The translations under genes and the position numbers were made by a program. DNA of 36,745 nt from SFEL01 sp964392455 (lineage in GTDB: Bacteria > Bacillota > Clostridia > Christensenellales > CAG-138): NCBI GenBank assembly GCA_964392455.1, contig CAYMPG010000019.1, forward strand, positions 1-36,745, in the 5' to 3' direction. The notes beneath the pieces were generated by a model that saw only the letters and a program-made list of their open reading frames with translations, made no database searches and had not been told where the DNA came from. This document shows positions 6,776-14,112 of this stretch, one piece after another. Each line of letters opens with the position of its first letter. The stretch's first letter is position 1.

Positions 6776-7021
6776 ATGCCCAGCTACATTGCCACCTTTC
6801 ATACACATCTTGCAGCCATGCGGAGCGCCCGTTCATTGAAGGACAGGGCGGAGACCGTGGCGCTGTCCCCGGTGCCCAGAGCGCTGAGCTCAAGCTGCGG
6901 CACCTGTGTGCGCTATACTGCGGAGGATACCTGCAAGGACGCCATGGATGTGGATATAGAAAGCATCGCCCTTTCCCTTGGAGAGGAAAGGTATGAGGTG
7001 ATATTCAGGGCAGAGGAATAG
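6776..7021 (+). CDS. DUF3343 putative Se/S carrier-like protein
   Basis: 81 residues. The opening YIATFHTHLAAMRSARSLK and the PVPRALSSSCGTCVRY stretch match DUF3343, small proteins repeatedly found beside yedE, yedF and EF2568-type desulfurases. Cysteines 41, 44 and 53 could bind or pass a chalcogen; C41 is the family's conserved one, while C44 makes a CxxC pair. AAGGAG lies seven bases before the ATG. Direct biochemical roles of this family are not established as far as I know. It probably shares the yedE transcript, ending at the terminator at 7073. Confidence 0.82.
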   Translation: MPSYIATFHTHLAAMRSARSLKDRAETVALSPVPRALSSSCGTCVRYTAEDTCKDAMDVDIESIALSLGEERYEVIFRAEE

Positions 7022-7072
7022 CCCCAAAAGGCAAAGGAAAAGAATAACAGCACCCCTATGTGGGGGCAAAAT

Positions 7073-7101
7073 AAAAAAGACGCAGCATATGCGTCTTTTT
7101 T
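7073..7101. terminator. Terminator after the DUF3343 gene
   Basis: A perfect 12-base stem AAAAAAGACGCA/TGCGTCTTTTTT with a five-base loop, able to work in both directions. A smaller CCCC/GGGG hairpin (7050-7067) precedes it. Confidence 0.88.
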
Positions 7102-7123
7102 GTGCAGGCCGTCAAGCCGCGCT

Positions 7124-7184
7124 CTTTTTCCCGCAGGGAAAAAGTACATTAAAAGGGTAGAGGGTGTGTATAGATAAAGATTCC
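7124..7184 (+). repeat. Dispersed repeat module R1, copy 2
   Basis: Contains the hairpin CTTTTTCCCGCAGGGAAAAAG, then GTAC, AAAAGGGT, a GT-rich run and a TAGATAAAGATTCC tail. It matches the minus strand of 244-306. Confidence 0.6.
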
Positions 7185-7257
7185 GCTGAGTTCTCTAACA
7201 ACCTACAGCGTAAGTTAGTGCGGTGAACATTTGCCTGAAAGCAGCATTATGAGCTAC

Positions 7258-7309
7258 ACCCGGGGCGACGCTATTGGCCGCTTGGGGTGGTTTGCTTGTA
7301 TTTAGCTTT
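7258..7309 (+). repeat. Dispersed repeat module R2, copy 2
   Basis: About 80% alike to 95-147 and in the same orientation. The left arm that makes the long inverted repeat at 41-125 is missing here. Confidence 0.6.
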
Positions 7310-7326
7310 TGCCGCAGGGCAAAAGC
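7305..7326. repeat. Palindromic module R3, copy 2
   Basis: Arms GCTTTTGCC and GGCAAAAGC with loop GCAG. Same arms as 426-447; here it directly follows R2. Confidence 0.65.
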
Positions 7327-7372
7327 GGACGGTCTACCAAACAAAACCGTATTATCTTATTTCCACCTACGC

Positions 7373-7401
7373 AAAAAGCTCCATCCGTTGTGGAGCTTTT
7401 T
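7373..7401. terminator. Terminator-like hairpin
   Basis: Stem AAAAAGCTCCA/TGGAGCTTTTT with a seven-base loop. Nearly the same arms recur at 16636-16665, so this is a recurrent terminator form in this genome. Confidence 0.7.
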
Positions 7402-7457
7402 GGAACAATGCTGTAAAGCAGCTTATTTAGTATTAACCAATAAAAACCTATTCTTTG

Positions 7458-7513
7458 GCCCTTTCTTTTAAAGAAAGGGCGATTCCTTTGGTACTTTCCT
7501 TTAAGGAAAGTAC
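7458..7513. repeat. Pair of 23-base perfect palindromes
   Basis: Two inverted repeats with 11-base arms and one central base: GCCCTTTCTTT...AAAGAAAGGGC (7458-7480) and GTACTTTCCTT...AAGGAAAGTAC (7491-7513), ten bases apart. They sit just past the prsW stop and may act as its transcript end, or be REP-like elements. Confidence 0.75.
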
Positions 7514-7532
7514 AAGAAAAAATAAGCTTCAG

Positions 7533-8255
7533 CTACATTACCGGCATATCGCTGGCGGATTCACGCCTGATGAGGCCAGTGACCCAGCGGTACATTACGA
7601 TAATGAACACTATGAAAATGACTGTAGCAAGGGCAGTGCCCATCATGGCGCAGGAATCGTATATGCCATGGAGCGCCACTGAGGAAAGATAGGCGCAGAT
7701 AAGGTTTTCCTTGCGGCCGGCAGCATCGCCACGCAAATCGCATACCTTGGCCCTGCCGTAGAATACCCCCATGAAAACCCCAAAGCCCATGTGCCCCGGC
7801 ACTGCAAGCACTGCTCTCAGCGGCGCAACAGAAAGGCCGTAGCCCAGCACATACATAAGGTTTTCTATGGCGGCAAAGCCAAGAGAAACGAATACAGCGT
7901 ACACTATGCCATCAAAGCGATAATTAAAATTCAGCTCATTCCAGGTGCGCTTTTTCAGGAGGAAAAACTTTGCCCCTTCCTCCACGGCTGCTACAACCAC
8001 AAAGGCCAGCAGTATCACATACGCCCTGCTGTCGTATGAAACGAAGCTGCCCAGCAGCTTTATGCCTATGCCCTCAAGTGCGCTTGCAATGGCGGCGGCT
8101 GCCACGCCCATGCATACCAGGGAAAGGAGCAGCTTCATGGGCTCCTTTTCGATTTTATCCATGCGGTATATGTAGCGCATGAGAAAATACGCAGGCAGCA
8201 GGGCTGCCGCTGCATATATGGCGGCTGTTATAAGCAGGGGAATTGCAAGTATCAT
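7533..8255 (-). CDS. prsW: PrsW-family intramembrane metalloprotease
   Basis: 240 residues with about seven or eight membrane helices. The PrsW/CAAX-protease-like catalytic motifs are all visible: E92-E93 in VEEGAKFF, AAIEN at 128-132, His155 in PGHMGFG, and HGIYD (H196, D200). In Bacillus subtilis PrsW makes the first cut in the anti-sigma factor RsiW. No sigma/anti-sigma pair is in this window, so the substrate is unknown. The start is ATG 8253-8255 with GGGAGG upstream. It lies 18 bases after typA on the same strand and is probably co-transcribed with it. Confidence 0.9.
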   Translation of the reverse strand: MILAIPLLITAAIYAAAALLPAYFLMRYIYRMDKIEKEPMKLLLSLVCMGVAAAAIASALEGIGIKLLGSFVSYDSRAYVILLAFVVVAAVEEGAKFFLLKKRTWNELNFNYRFDGIVYAVFVSLGFAAIENLMYVLGYGLSVAPLRAVLAVPGHMGFGVFMGVFYGRAKVCDLRGDAAGRKENLICAYLSSVALHGIYDSCAMMGTALATVIFIVFIIVMYRWVTGLIRRESASDMPVM

Positions 8256-8273
8256 GGGGCCTCCCTGGGGTTA

Positions 8274-10112
8274 TCAGTTATCTTCCTTGATTTCCTTGGC
8301 GGCAAGCTTCATGCGCTGCTCCTTGGAAAGGATGCGCTTACGCATACGTATGCTCTTGGGAGTTACCTCCACCAGCTCATCATCTGCAATAAACTCAAGG
8401 CACTGCTCAAGGCTGAGTATGGTGGCAGGGGTAAGGCGCAGGGCCTCATCGCTGCCGGAGGCACGCATATTGGTAACGTGCTTTTTCTTGCATACGTTTA
8501 CCACGATATCCTCATTGCGGGAACATTCGCCTACCACCTGGCCCATGTACACGGGCACGCCGGGGCCTACGAACATACGGCCCCTGTCCTGGGTATTGAA
8601 AAGGCCGTAGCCGGTGGTGTCGCCGGTTTCATGGCAGATAAGGCTGCCATGGGTGCGCTCCTCAATATCCCCCTTGTAGGGTTCATAGCCATGGAATATG
8701 CTGCTCATTACGCCATTGCCGCGGGTATCCGTAAGGAGCTCGCTGCGGTAGCCCATAAGGCCACGGGCGGGAATATTGAAGATGAGGCGGCAGCTGTCGC
8801 TTTCAGGCTCGCTTACCATATTGACAAGCTCTGCCTTGCGCTGGCCCAGCTTTTCCATTACGGCGCCCACATATTCCTGTGGCACGTCCACGGTGAGCTC
8901 CTCAATGGGCTCAAGGAGCTGGCCATCGCTGTCCTTGCGGAAAATGACCTTTGGGCGGGATACGGCAAACTCATAATCCTGCCGGCGCATGGTCTCAATA
9001 AGTATGGAAAGATGCAGCTCGCCACGGCCGCTGACCTTGAACATATCCGTGGAGCCGGTCTCCTCCACACGCATGGAAACGTTTGTTTCCACCTCTTTAA
9101 AGAGCCTGTCTCTAAGATTGCGGCTGGTAACGTACTTGCCCTCCTTGCCTACAAAGGGGCTGTCATTTACCATGAACATCATGGACACGGTGGGCTCGTC
9201 TATATGAACGAAGGGCAGGGGCTCCACATTGTCCACGCTGCACACCGTCTGCCCGATGGACAGCTCGCTTATGCCGGCCACGGCTACTATTTCGCCGGCG
9301 GAGGCTTCTTCTATCTCTACGCGCTTCAGCCCCTCAAACCGGTACAGCCGGGATATTTTTACCTCTTTGTTTATGGAATCTGCGCCGCCGCAGAGCACGG
9401 CCTGCTGATTGCGGCGGATGGTGCCACGCTGTATGCGGCCCACGCCTATGCGGCCCACATAGTCATCATAGTCAATGGTGGAAAAGAGCACCTGCAGGGG
9501 GTCATCACTATCGCCGCCGGGAGCGGGAACGGTGTTTATTATGGTATCAAACAGGGGCTGCATATCGCTACCCAGGTCGTCAGGGTCAAGGCCCGCATAG
9601 CCATCACGGGCGGAGGCATATACCACGGGGAAATCAAGCTGCTCTGCGGAAGCGCCCAGGTCAATGAACAGCTCCAGCGTTTCATCTACCACCTCAAGGG
9701 GCCTTGCGCCGGGCCTGTCCACCTTGTTGACAACTACCACGGGGGTCTTGCCAAGGTCAAGGGCCTTGCGGAGCACAAAGCGAGTCTGAGGCATGCAGCC
9801 CTCAAAGGCATCCACCAGCAGCAGCACGCCGTCCACCATCTGAAGGATACGCTCCACCTCGCCGCCAAAGTCGGCATGGCCGGGAGTATCCACGATATTT
9901 ATGCGGTAGCCATTGTAGTTTACGGCGGTATTTTTTGAAAGTATGGTGATGCCACGCTCACGCTCCAGGTCGCCTGAGTCCATTACCCGCTCCTGCACCT
10001 GCTCATTGGAGCGGAATACGCCGCTTTGACGGAGCAGCTGATCCACCAGGGTGGTCTTGCCATGGTCAACGTGGGCAATTATGGCTATGTTTCTGAGGTT
10101 ATCGTTCTTCAT
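8274..10112 (-). CDS. typA: GTP-binding ribosome-associated protein TypA/BipA
   Basis: 612 residues, the full family length. It is a translational GTPase that binds ribosomes and helps 50S assembly and stress growth. The G1 motif AHVDHGKTTL (13-22), switch II DTPGHADF (75-82) and NKVD (129-132) are intact. EF-G-like domains III and V follow, and the TypA-specific C-terminal domain includes IPARGLMGYRSELLTDTRG and TPKSIRMRKRILSKEQR. ATG 10110-10112 has AGAAGG upstream. A promoter lies at 10157-10185, so typA leads the typA-prsW pair and diverges from the thiamine riboswitch. Confidence 0.97.
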   Translation of the reverse strand: MKNDNLRNIAIIAHVDHGKTTLVDQLLRQSGVFRSNEQVQERVMDSGDLERERGITILSKNTAVNYNGYRINIVDTPGHADFGGEVERILQMVDGVLLLVDAFEGCMPQTRFVLRKALDLGKTPVVVVNKVDRPGARPLEVVDETLELFIDLGASAEQLDFPVVYASARDGYAGLDPDDLGSDMQPLFDTIINTVPAPGGDSDDPLQVLFSTIDYDDYVGRIGVGRIQRGTIRRNQQAVLCGGADSINKEVKISRLYRFEGLKRVEIEEASAGEIVAVAGISELSIGQTVCSVDNVEPLPFVHIDEPTVSMMFMVNDSPFVGKEGKYVTSRNLRDRLFKEVETNVSMRVEETGSTDMFKVSGRGELHLSILIETMRRQDYEFAVSRPKVIFRKDSDGQLLEPIEELTVDVPQEYVGAVMEKLGQRKAELVNMVSEPESDSCRLIFNIPARGLMGYRSELLTDTRGNGVMSSIFHGYEPYKGDIEERTHGSLICHETGDTTGYGLFNTQDRGRMFVGPGVPVYMGQVVGECSRNEDIVVNVCKKKHVTNMRASGSDEALRLTPATILSLEQCLEFIADDELVEVTPKSIRMRKRILSKEQRMKLAAKEIKEDN

Positions 10113-10156
10113 GGGAGCCTTCTTTCATTATCAGCATTTATTTTTCACAACTCTAT

Positions 10157-10185
10157 ATTTTATCCCAACACCGGCCAAATTACAA
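10157..10185 (-). promoter_or_regulatory. typA promoter
   Basis: On the minus strand TTGTAA (10180-10185), 17 bases, TAAAAT (10157-10162). This places the start about 40 bases before the typA ATG. Confidence 0.55.
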
Positions 10186-10198
10186 TAATAATATATAC

Positions 10199-10227
10199 TT
10201 GACGGGCCCCATATTTGCGTATATAAT
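10199..10227 (+). promoter_or_regulatory. Promoter of the TPP riboswitch-thiT transcript
   Basis: TTGACG (10199-10204), 17 bases, TATAAT (10222-10227). The transcript would begin near 10234, about 15 bases before the aptamer. Confidence 0.75.
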
Positions 10228-10250
10228 TGCGGTGTAAAAAGAATAGGTCT

Positions 10251-10332
10251 CCGCTAGGGGTGCTGTGCCGCTGTGGCACGGCTGAGATTAACCTTTGAAC
10301 CTGATCTGGGTAATGCCGGCGTAGGGAAGCGG
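10251..10332 (+). promoter_or_regulatory. TPP (THI-box) riboswitch aptamer
   Basis: Conserved blocks are all present in order: AGGGGTGC, the P3 hairpin, GGCTGAGAT, CCTTTGAACCTGATCTGGGT, AATGCCGGCGTAGGGAAGC. P1 is closed by CCGCT (10251-10255) and AGCGG (10328-10332). Thiamine pyrophosphate binding should favour the terminator at 10363-10404 and switch thiT off. Confidence 0.97.
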
Positions 10333-10362
10333 TCTTATACAAGGGGCGAATGCTCTCCTTTT

Positions 10363-10404
10363 ATATCTCCGTAGCTTTATAGCTTGGGCGGGGATATTTT
10401 TTTT
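10363..10404 (+). terminator. TPP riboswitch expression-platform terminator
   Basis: ATATCTCCG (10363-10371) pairs with CGGGGATAT (10389-10397), followed by a run of eight T. It ends five bases before the thiT ribosome binding site region. A stretch at 10341-10360 (AAGGGGC...CTCTCCTT) can pair with itself and may take part in switching. Confidence 0.8.
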
Positions 10405-10423
10405 GCGGAAAGGAGAAAGAAAA

Positions 10424-11077
10424 ATGGAATTCGTACTCTTTGAAAAGCTGAGGGGCCTTGAGGGCACCGAGCTTGTGATGCTGGTGGCAGCGGCGGCAGT
10501 GGTGCTGATACTGATATTCGCAGCCCTTCGCTACCGCACTCAGCAGCATTCTGCACCCCGCAGCCGCACCCGTGCGCTGGTATATGGCGCGCTGTGCGTG
10601 GCGCTGTCCTTTGTGCTGAGCTACATAAAGCTCTTTTCCCTGCCCATGGGCGGCTCCCTTACCCTGTGCAGCATGCTGCCTATTGCAGCGTATGCCTGCG
10701 TATTCGGCCCTGCATGGGGCTTTGGCGCAGGCTTTGCCTACAGCCTGCTGCAAATAATACAGGGAGCCTGGGTGGTGCACTGGGCCCAGTTTCTGCTGGA
10801 CTACATACTGGCCTTCACCTGCTATGGTATACCCTCCCTTTTCCCGGGGAAGCCTGTGCGGGGGCTCACCGTGGCGGGAATAGCAAGGCTGCTGTGCTCC
10901 ACGGTATCCGGCGCGGTATTCTTTGCAGAGGGGGCAGCCGAGGCGGGCTGGAGCAGTGCATGGCTGTACAGCCTTGCATATAATGGCAGCACCATTGGGG
11001 CAGAGGTGGCATTGTGCATAATAGTGGCCCTTATCCCTGCGGTAAAGAAGGTAATGGCCGCCATGAAGGCAGAATAG
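10424..11077 (+). CDS. thiT: ThiT-type thiamine ECF transporter S component
   Basis: 217 residues. ThiT is the membrane substrate-binding subunit that captures thiamine for a shared ECF energising module (none in this window). The family core runs from YGALCVALSFVLSYIKLFSL through SMLPIAAYACVFGP and YSLLQIIQGAWVVHWAQFLLDY, the thiamine-binding and helix regions. An additional N-terminal membrane segment (about residues 15-38) precedes the usual start and is unusual for ThiT. ATG 10424 has AAGGAG eight bases upstream; a longer frame from a TTG at 10403 would include that site and is rejected. The TPP riboswitch just upstream supports the assignment. Confidence 0.93.
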   Translation: MEFVLFEKLRGLEGTELVMLVAAAAVVLILIFAALRYRTQQHSAPRSRTRALVYGALCVALSFVLSYIKLFSLPMGGSLTLCSMLPIAAYACVFGPAWGFGAGFAYSLLQIIQGAWVVHWAQFLLDYILAFTCYGIPSLFPGKPVRGLTVAGIARLLCSTVSGAVFFAEGAAEAGWSSAWLYSLAYNGSTIGAEVALCIIVALIPAVKKVMAAMKAE

Positions 11078-11098
11078 CGGCATACCGGAATAGCATAA

Positions 11099-11137
11099 AA
11101 AAGCCGTCCCATCCGTAAAAGGAAAGGGGCGGCTTTT
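11099..11137. terminator. Bidirectional terminator between thiT and azlD
   Basis: Arms AAAAGCCGTCCC and GGGGCGGCTTTT pair along 12 positions. The A-run on the left and T-run on the right serve the convergent thiT and azlD transcripts. Confidence 0.8.
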
Positions 11138-11168
11138 ATTCTGTGCATAATATAAAGGGGAGCCCGGG

Positions 11169-11480
11169 CTATACTATAAGATACATAAGGAACGTGGCAC
11201 ATATGGCGGACAGCACGCATACTATTATGGGGCATTTGCGCCAGGCCAGCACCCCGGCTACAAGGCCGCCCACCAGGCCAATCATGGGATTTGCAGCATC
11301 GGTGGAAAGTACGCCGGGGAATATGAGCACGGAGAGGGCGGTATAGGGTATAAGGCGAAGGAACTTTTTCACCCGGGGGCCGAAGCGCATTTTGCTCACC
11401 AGCACAGCAGGTATTGCCCGGGGAATATATGTGACCACCGCCATGCCTATTATCATAATGAGAATATCAGTTCTGCTCAT
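11169..11480 (-). CDS. azlD: AzlD-family branched-chain amino acid exporter subunit
   Basis: 103 residues with three or four membrane helices, the normal AzlD size. VTYIPRAIPAVLVSKMRF and RFLRLIPYTALS-type stretches fit the family. AzlC and AzlD together export branched-chain amino acids or analogues such as azaleucine. The start is ATG 11478-11480, preceded by AGGAGGAGG six bases away; a longer frame from 11501 would put that site inside the gene. It overlaps azlC by 14 bases on the same strand, as expected for a two-subunit exporter. Confidence 0.9.
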   Translation of the reverse strand: MSRTDILIMIIGMAVVTYIPRAIPAVLVSKMRFGPRVKKFLRLIPYTALSVLIFPGVLSTDAANPMIGLVGGLVAGVLAWRKCPIIVCVLSAICATFLMYLIV

Positions 11481-12162
11481 GGGCTTCCTCCTCCTCATCA
11501 AGATTTACAAAGAATACGCCGATAAGCGCACCCAGCGTCATGGAAAGGATTATGGACCAGCTTGCAGGCAGGAAAAGCTGGAAAAGGTAATTCATAAGGC
11601 CGCAGAGGCATACGAGCAGCAGCAGCCTGAAATTTTCCCGCACATGGGGCATCAGCATTGCAAGGAAGGAAGCGTATATGGCAATGCCAAGGCTGTTTGC
11701 CACTATTGCGGGCACCACCTGATTCAGCACGCACCCCAGGGCGGAGCTGAGAATCCAGTTAAGGAACATGGCCACATCAGCTCCCATCAGCAGGGCGAAG
11801 CTATGATCATCAGAAAGAGAAAACACTGCAAAGGATTCATCGCACAGGGCAAATGCACCTATCAGCCGCTTGGCCATGGGGGTATCCTGAAGGTAGCTCA
11901 TGGCGGAGCTGCTCATGACCATATGCCTGAGGTTTACGAAAAACGCTGCAATTATTATGGAGATGACAGAGGCACCCTGGCTTATCATGCCAAGGGCCAT
12001 AAGCTGGGAGGAGCCTGCCATCACTATGGCGGACATGGATACGGTTTCAAAGGCGGTGAGCCCTGTCTGCATGGCTAAAAGGCCATAGGATATGCCCACG
12101 GGCACTATGCCCAGGCAAACGGGCAGGGCAAGGCGCATACCTCGGAGGAAGGATTTGTTCAT
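11467..12162 (-). CDS. azlC: AzlC-family branched-chain amino acid exporter subunit
   Basis: 231 residues. The family motifs are seen: GIVPVGISYGLLAMQTGL, MAGSSQLMALG and FFVNLRHMVMSSS, then several more membrane helices. ATG 12160-12162 is chosen; AGGAG lies 11 bases upstream, while a longer frame to 12183 would include that site. No Lrp-type regulator adjoins. A possible promoter with TTGCAG and TATACA lies 5' of the gene, but I rate it as weak. Confidence 0.92.
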   Translation of the reverse strand: MNKSFLRGMRLALPVCLGIVPVGISYGLLAMQTGLTAFETVSMSAIVMAGSSQLMALGMISQGASVISIIIAAFFVNLRHMVMSSSAMSYLQDTPMAKRLIGAFALCDESFAVFSLSDDHSFALLMGADVAMFLNWILSSALGCVLNQVVPAIVANSLGIAIYASFLAMLMPHVRENFRLLLLVCLCGLMNYLFQLFLPASWSIILSMTLGALIGVFFVNLDEEEEAHEQN

Positions 12163-12410
12163 AAAAGGAATCGCTCCTGACACAATTAAAAATCATACAT
12201 ATTGTATATCATGTTTCCATTGCTCTGCAATAAAAACTCATTTATGACAAAATAATCACAGCTTTTTTTCCTTTGCCCCATGACGGCGGTGGTAGAATAT
12301 CTGTTGTACAAAAAAAGCAGCCGGCGAGCGTTAGTTGATGACCTGTATGGATATAATTATTATAAAATGCACTTATTCGTTTATTATTTCGCCGGAGAAA
12401 GGAGAGGCTG

Positions 12411-13157
12411 ATGAATGAAAAGGGGGATACCTCCCCGCTGTATGAGGCCATAAAGTGGCTGGTGGGGCTGTGCTATCCCGAGATGGAGGTGGCAGGCAGG
12501 GAAAACCTGCCGGATGAGCCCTCCATAATCGTGGCGAACCATGCCCAGATGCATGGGCCAATAGCCACAGAGCTGTATTTTCCGGGCAGCAAATACATAT
12601 GGTGCGCCGGGGAGATGATGGTCCTGAAGGAGGTGCCGGATTATGCCTACAATGATTTCTGGAGTAGAAAGCCCGGATACACACGCTGGTTTTACAGGCT
12701 GTTATCGTATATAATAGCACCAGCATCAGTATGCATATTCAATAATGCGGATACCATCGGCGTATATCGTGACGCAAGGATGCTGGGAACCTTCCGGGAT
12801 ACTGTAGGCAGGCTGAAGGAGGGGGCATCGGTGGTGATATTTCCGGAAAAGGATCAGCCCACATCAGGGCTGCTGTATGAATTTCAGGAAAGATTTGTGG
12901 ATGTGGCAAGGCTGTTTTACAGGGCAGTGCAGCGGGAGCTGGAGTTTGTGCCCATGTACATTGCTCCGGCGCTGAGGCTGATGCAGATAGGGGAGCCTGT
13001 GCGCTTCAGGGCGGATGCCCCAATAGAGGAGGAGCGCAGCCGCATATGCGGCTACCTTTCGGATAGCATCGAGCAGATGGCCAATGGCCTGCCCCGGCAC
13101 AGGGCAGTGCCATACAGAAACCTGCCCAAAAGGGATTATCCCATAATAGGAGTGTAA
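12411..13157 (+). CDS. Divergent PlsC-like acyltransferase
   Basis: 248 residues. The overall pattern is a lysophospholipid (1-acylglycerol-3-phosphate) acyltransferase: an early block IIVANHAQMHGP (about 39-50) and a later VVIFPEKDQPTSG block matching the FPEGT motif. The usual catalytic HX4D is changed. After His44 the fifth position is Gly49, not Asp, and no other Asp is suitably placed. It may be a distinct subfamily that uses another residue, or may have altered activity. It is followed 13 bases later by a PAP2-like gene, which suggests a lipid or cell-envelope pathway. ATG 12411 has GGAGAGG upstream. Confidence 0.75.
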   Translation: MNEKGDTSPLYEAIKWLVGLCYPEMEVAGRENLPDEPSIIVANHAQMHGPIATELYFPGSKYIWCAGEMMVLKEVPDYAYNDFWSRKPGYTRWFYRLLSYIIAPASVCIFNNADTIGVYRDARMLGTFRDTVGRLKEGASVVIFPEKDQPTSGLLYEFQERFVDVARLFYRAVQRELEFVPMYIAPALRLMQIGEPVRFRADAPIEEERSRICGYLSDSIEQMANGLPRHRAVPYRNLPKRDYPIIGV

Positions 13158-13170
13158 GGAGGGTGGTATT

Positions 13171-13854
13171 ATGAAAAAACCTCAGGTGGATTATAGTGAA
13201 TTCCGCCTCAGCAGGCTGAATGAGCCAAGGTTTGCCCATATCAAGCTGCTCTGGGGCTGGATAGTGTACTTTACGCTGTTTTTCCTTACGGAAAACCTTA
13301 TCCCGGCGGAGGCCTGCCACCCAATACACTGCTGGCTGGATGACGTGATACCCTTCTGCGAGCTGTTTGTGATACCCTATGTGCTGTGGTTTTTGCTGGT
13401 GGCCGGGTCGCTGCTGTATTTTCTGCTGTACGATGTGGAGAGCTTTAAGGGCCTGCAGCGGTTTATTACCATTACCCAGCTTGTGGCCATGGCGGTGTAT
13501 ATACTCTATCCCAGCCGGCAGGACCTGAGGCCGCTGGTATTTGAGCGGGATAATATACTCACCCGCATAATGGGCATGATATACAGCTTTGATACCAATA
13601 CCGGCGTATTCCCCTCCCTCCACGTGGCCTATTCACTGGGCATCGCCTCAGTGTGGCTGAAGAAGAAGGATGCATCTCCCTGGCTGCGGGCGGGAATAGT
13701 GGCATTTTGCCTTATAGTGTGTGCATCCACAGCATTTGTAAAGCAGCACTCAGTGCTGGATGGCCTTGCGGCAATACCCGTATGCATATTTGCAGAGTGG
13801 TGGGTATTCCACAGGCGGGGCAGGGGAAATAAGACTCCTGCCGTGGCAGAGTAG
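13171..13854 (+). CDS. PAP2-superfamily membrane phosphatase/transferase
   Basis: 227 residues with about five or six membrane helices. The C-terminal half carries the PAP2 catalytic motifs FPSLHVAYS (His151) and KQHSVLD (His193, Asp197). The first KX6RP motif is not clear, so it resembles the PAP2-C/inositol-phosphorylceramide-synthase-like branch. Likely substrates are lipid phosphates. AAGGAGG precedes the ATG. It shares a transcript with the upstream PlsC-like gene. Its partner reaction could be removal of phosphate from the acyltransferase product; that is inference. Confidence 0.82.
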   Translation: MKKPQVDYSEFRLSRLNEPRFAHIKLLWGWIVYFTLFFLTENLIPAEACHPIHCWLDDVIPFCELFVIPYVLWFLLVAGSLLYFLLYDVESFKGLQRFITITQLVAMAVYILYPSRQDLRPLVFERDNILTRIMGMIYSFDTNTGVFPSLHVAYSLGIASVWLKKKDASPWLRAGIVAFCLIVCASTAFVKQHSVLDGLAAIPVCIFAEWWVFHRRGRGNKTPAVAE

Positions 13855-13940
13855 GAAGCCCTTTCGGGGGGAGAAACCAAAAAACATGGCTTTGGCAAGC
13901 TGAAGCAAATAAGAAATAAGCTGCCTTGCAGCACTGACCT

Positions 13941-13976
13941 GAAAAGACCCATTATGGATGGGCCTTTTCGTTTTTT
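13941..13976 (+). terminator. Terminator of the acyltransferase-PAP2 pair
   Basis: GAAAAGACCCAT (13941-13952) pairs with ATGGGCCTTTTC (13958-13969), with one mismatch, then a run of six T. Confidence 0.85.
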
Positions 13977-14018
13977 GGGGGAAGAAAAAATTCTCGGGGA
14001 AAAAGTTTATTTAACCCA

Positions 14019-14094
14019 TTGACAATTTTTTAATAAGAGCTATAATAAAAGTCCACGATGTAAAACGTGCGATTTAAAACGAATAATTTAAAAC
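14019..14094 (+). promoter_or_regulatory. tetR-operon promoter with three phased repeats
   Basis: TTGACA (14019-14024), 16 bases, TATAAT (14041-14046). Downstream, TAAAAC occurs at 14061, 14075 and 14089, exactly 14 bases apart, between the start site and the ribosome binding site. They may be operator half-sites for the TetR protein; this is inference. Confidence 0.65.
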
Positions 14095-14112
14095 ACGCTC
14101 AGGAGGATGCCT

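Larger units (their letters stand above)
7022..7532. other. Repeat-rich non-coding gap
   Basis: No convincing gene is present. A 65-codon rightward frame (7274-7471) lacks a ribosome binding site and lies wholly in repeats. The stretch holds a terminator (7073-7101), modules R1, R2 and R3 (7124-7184, 7258-7309, 7305-7326), a terminator-like hairpin (7373-7401), and two 23-base palindromes (7458-7513). Confidence 0.6.

Noticed and set aside
7274..7471. Rightward 65-codon open frame in the 7 kb gap
   Set aside because: It lies wholly in repeats and hairpins, with no start signal.
8478..9938. 486-codon frame opposite typA
   Set aside because: It is the antisense shadow of typA; typA has full motifs, a promoter and a ribosome binding site. 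The same holds for the long frames opposite gcvT-glyA, gcvPB and nifJ.
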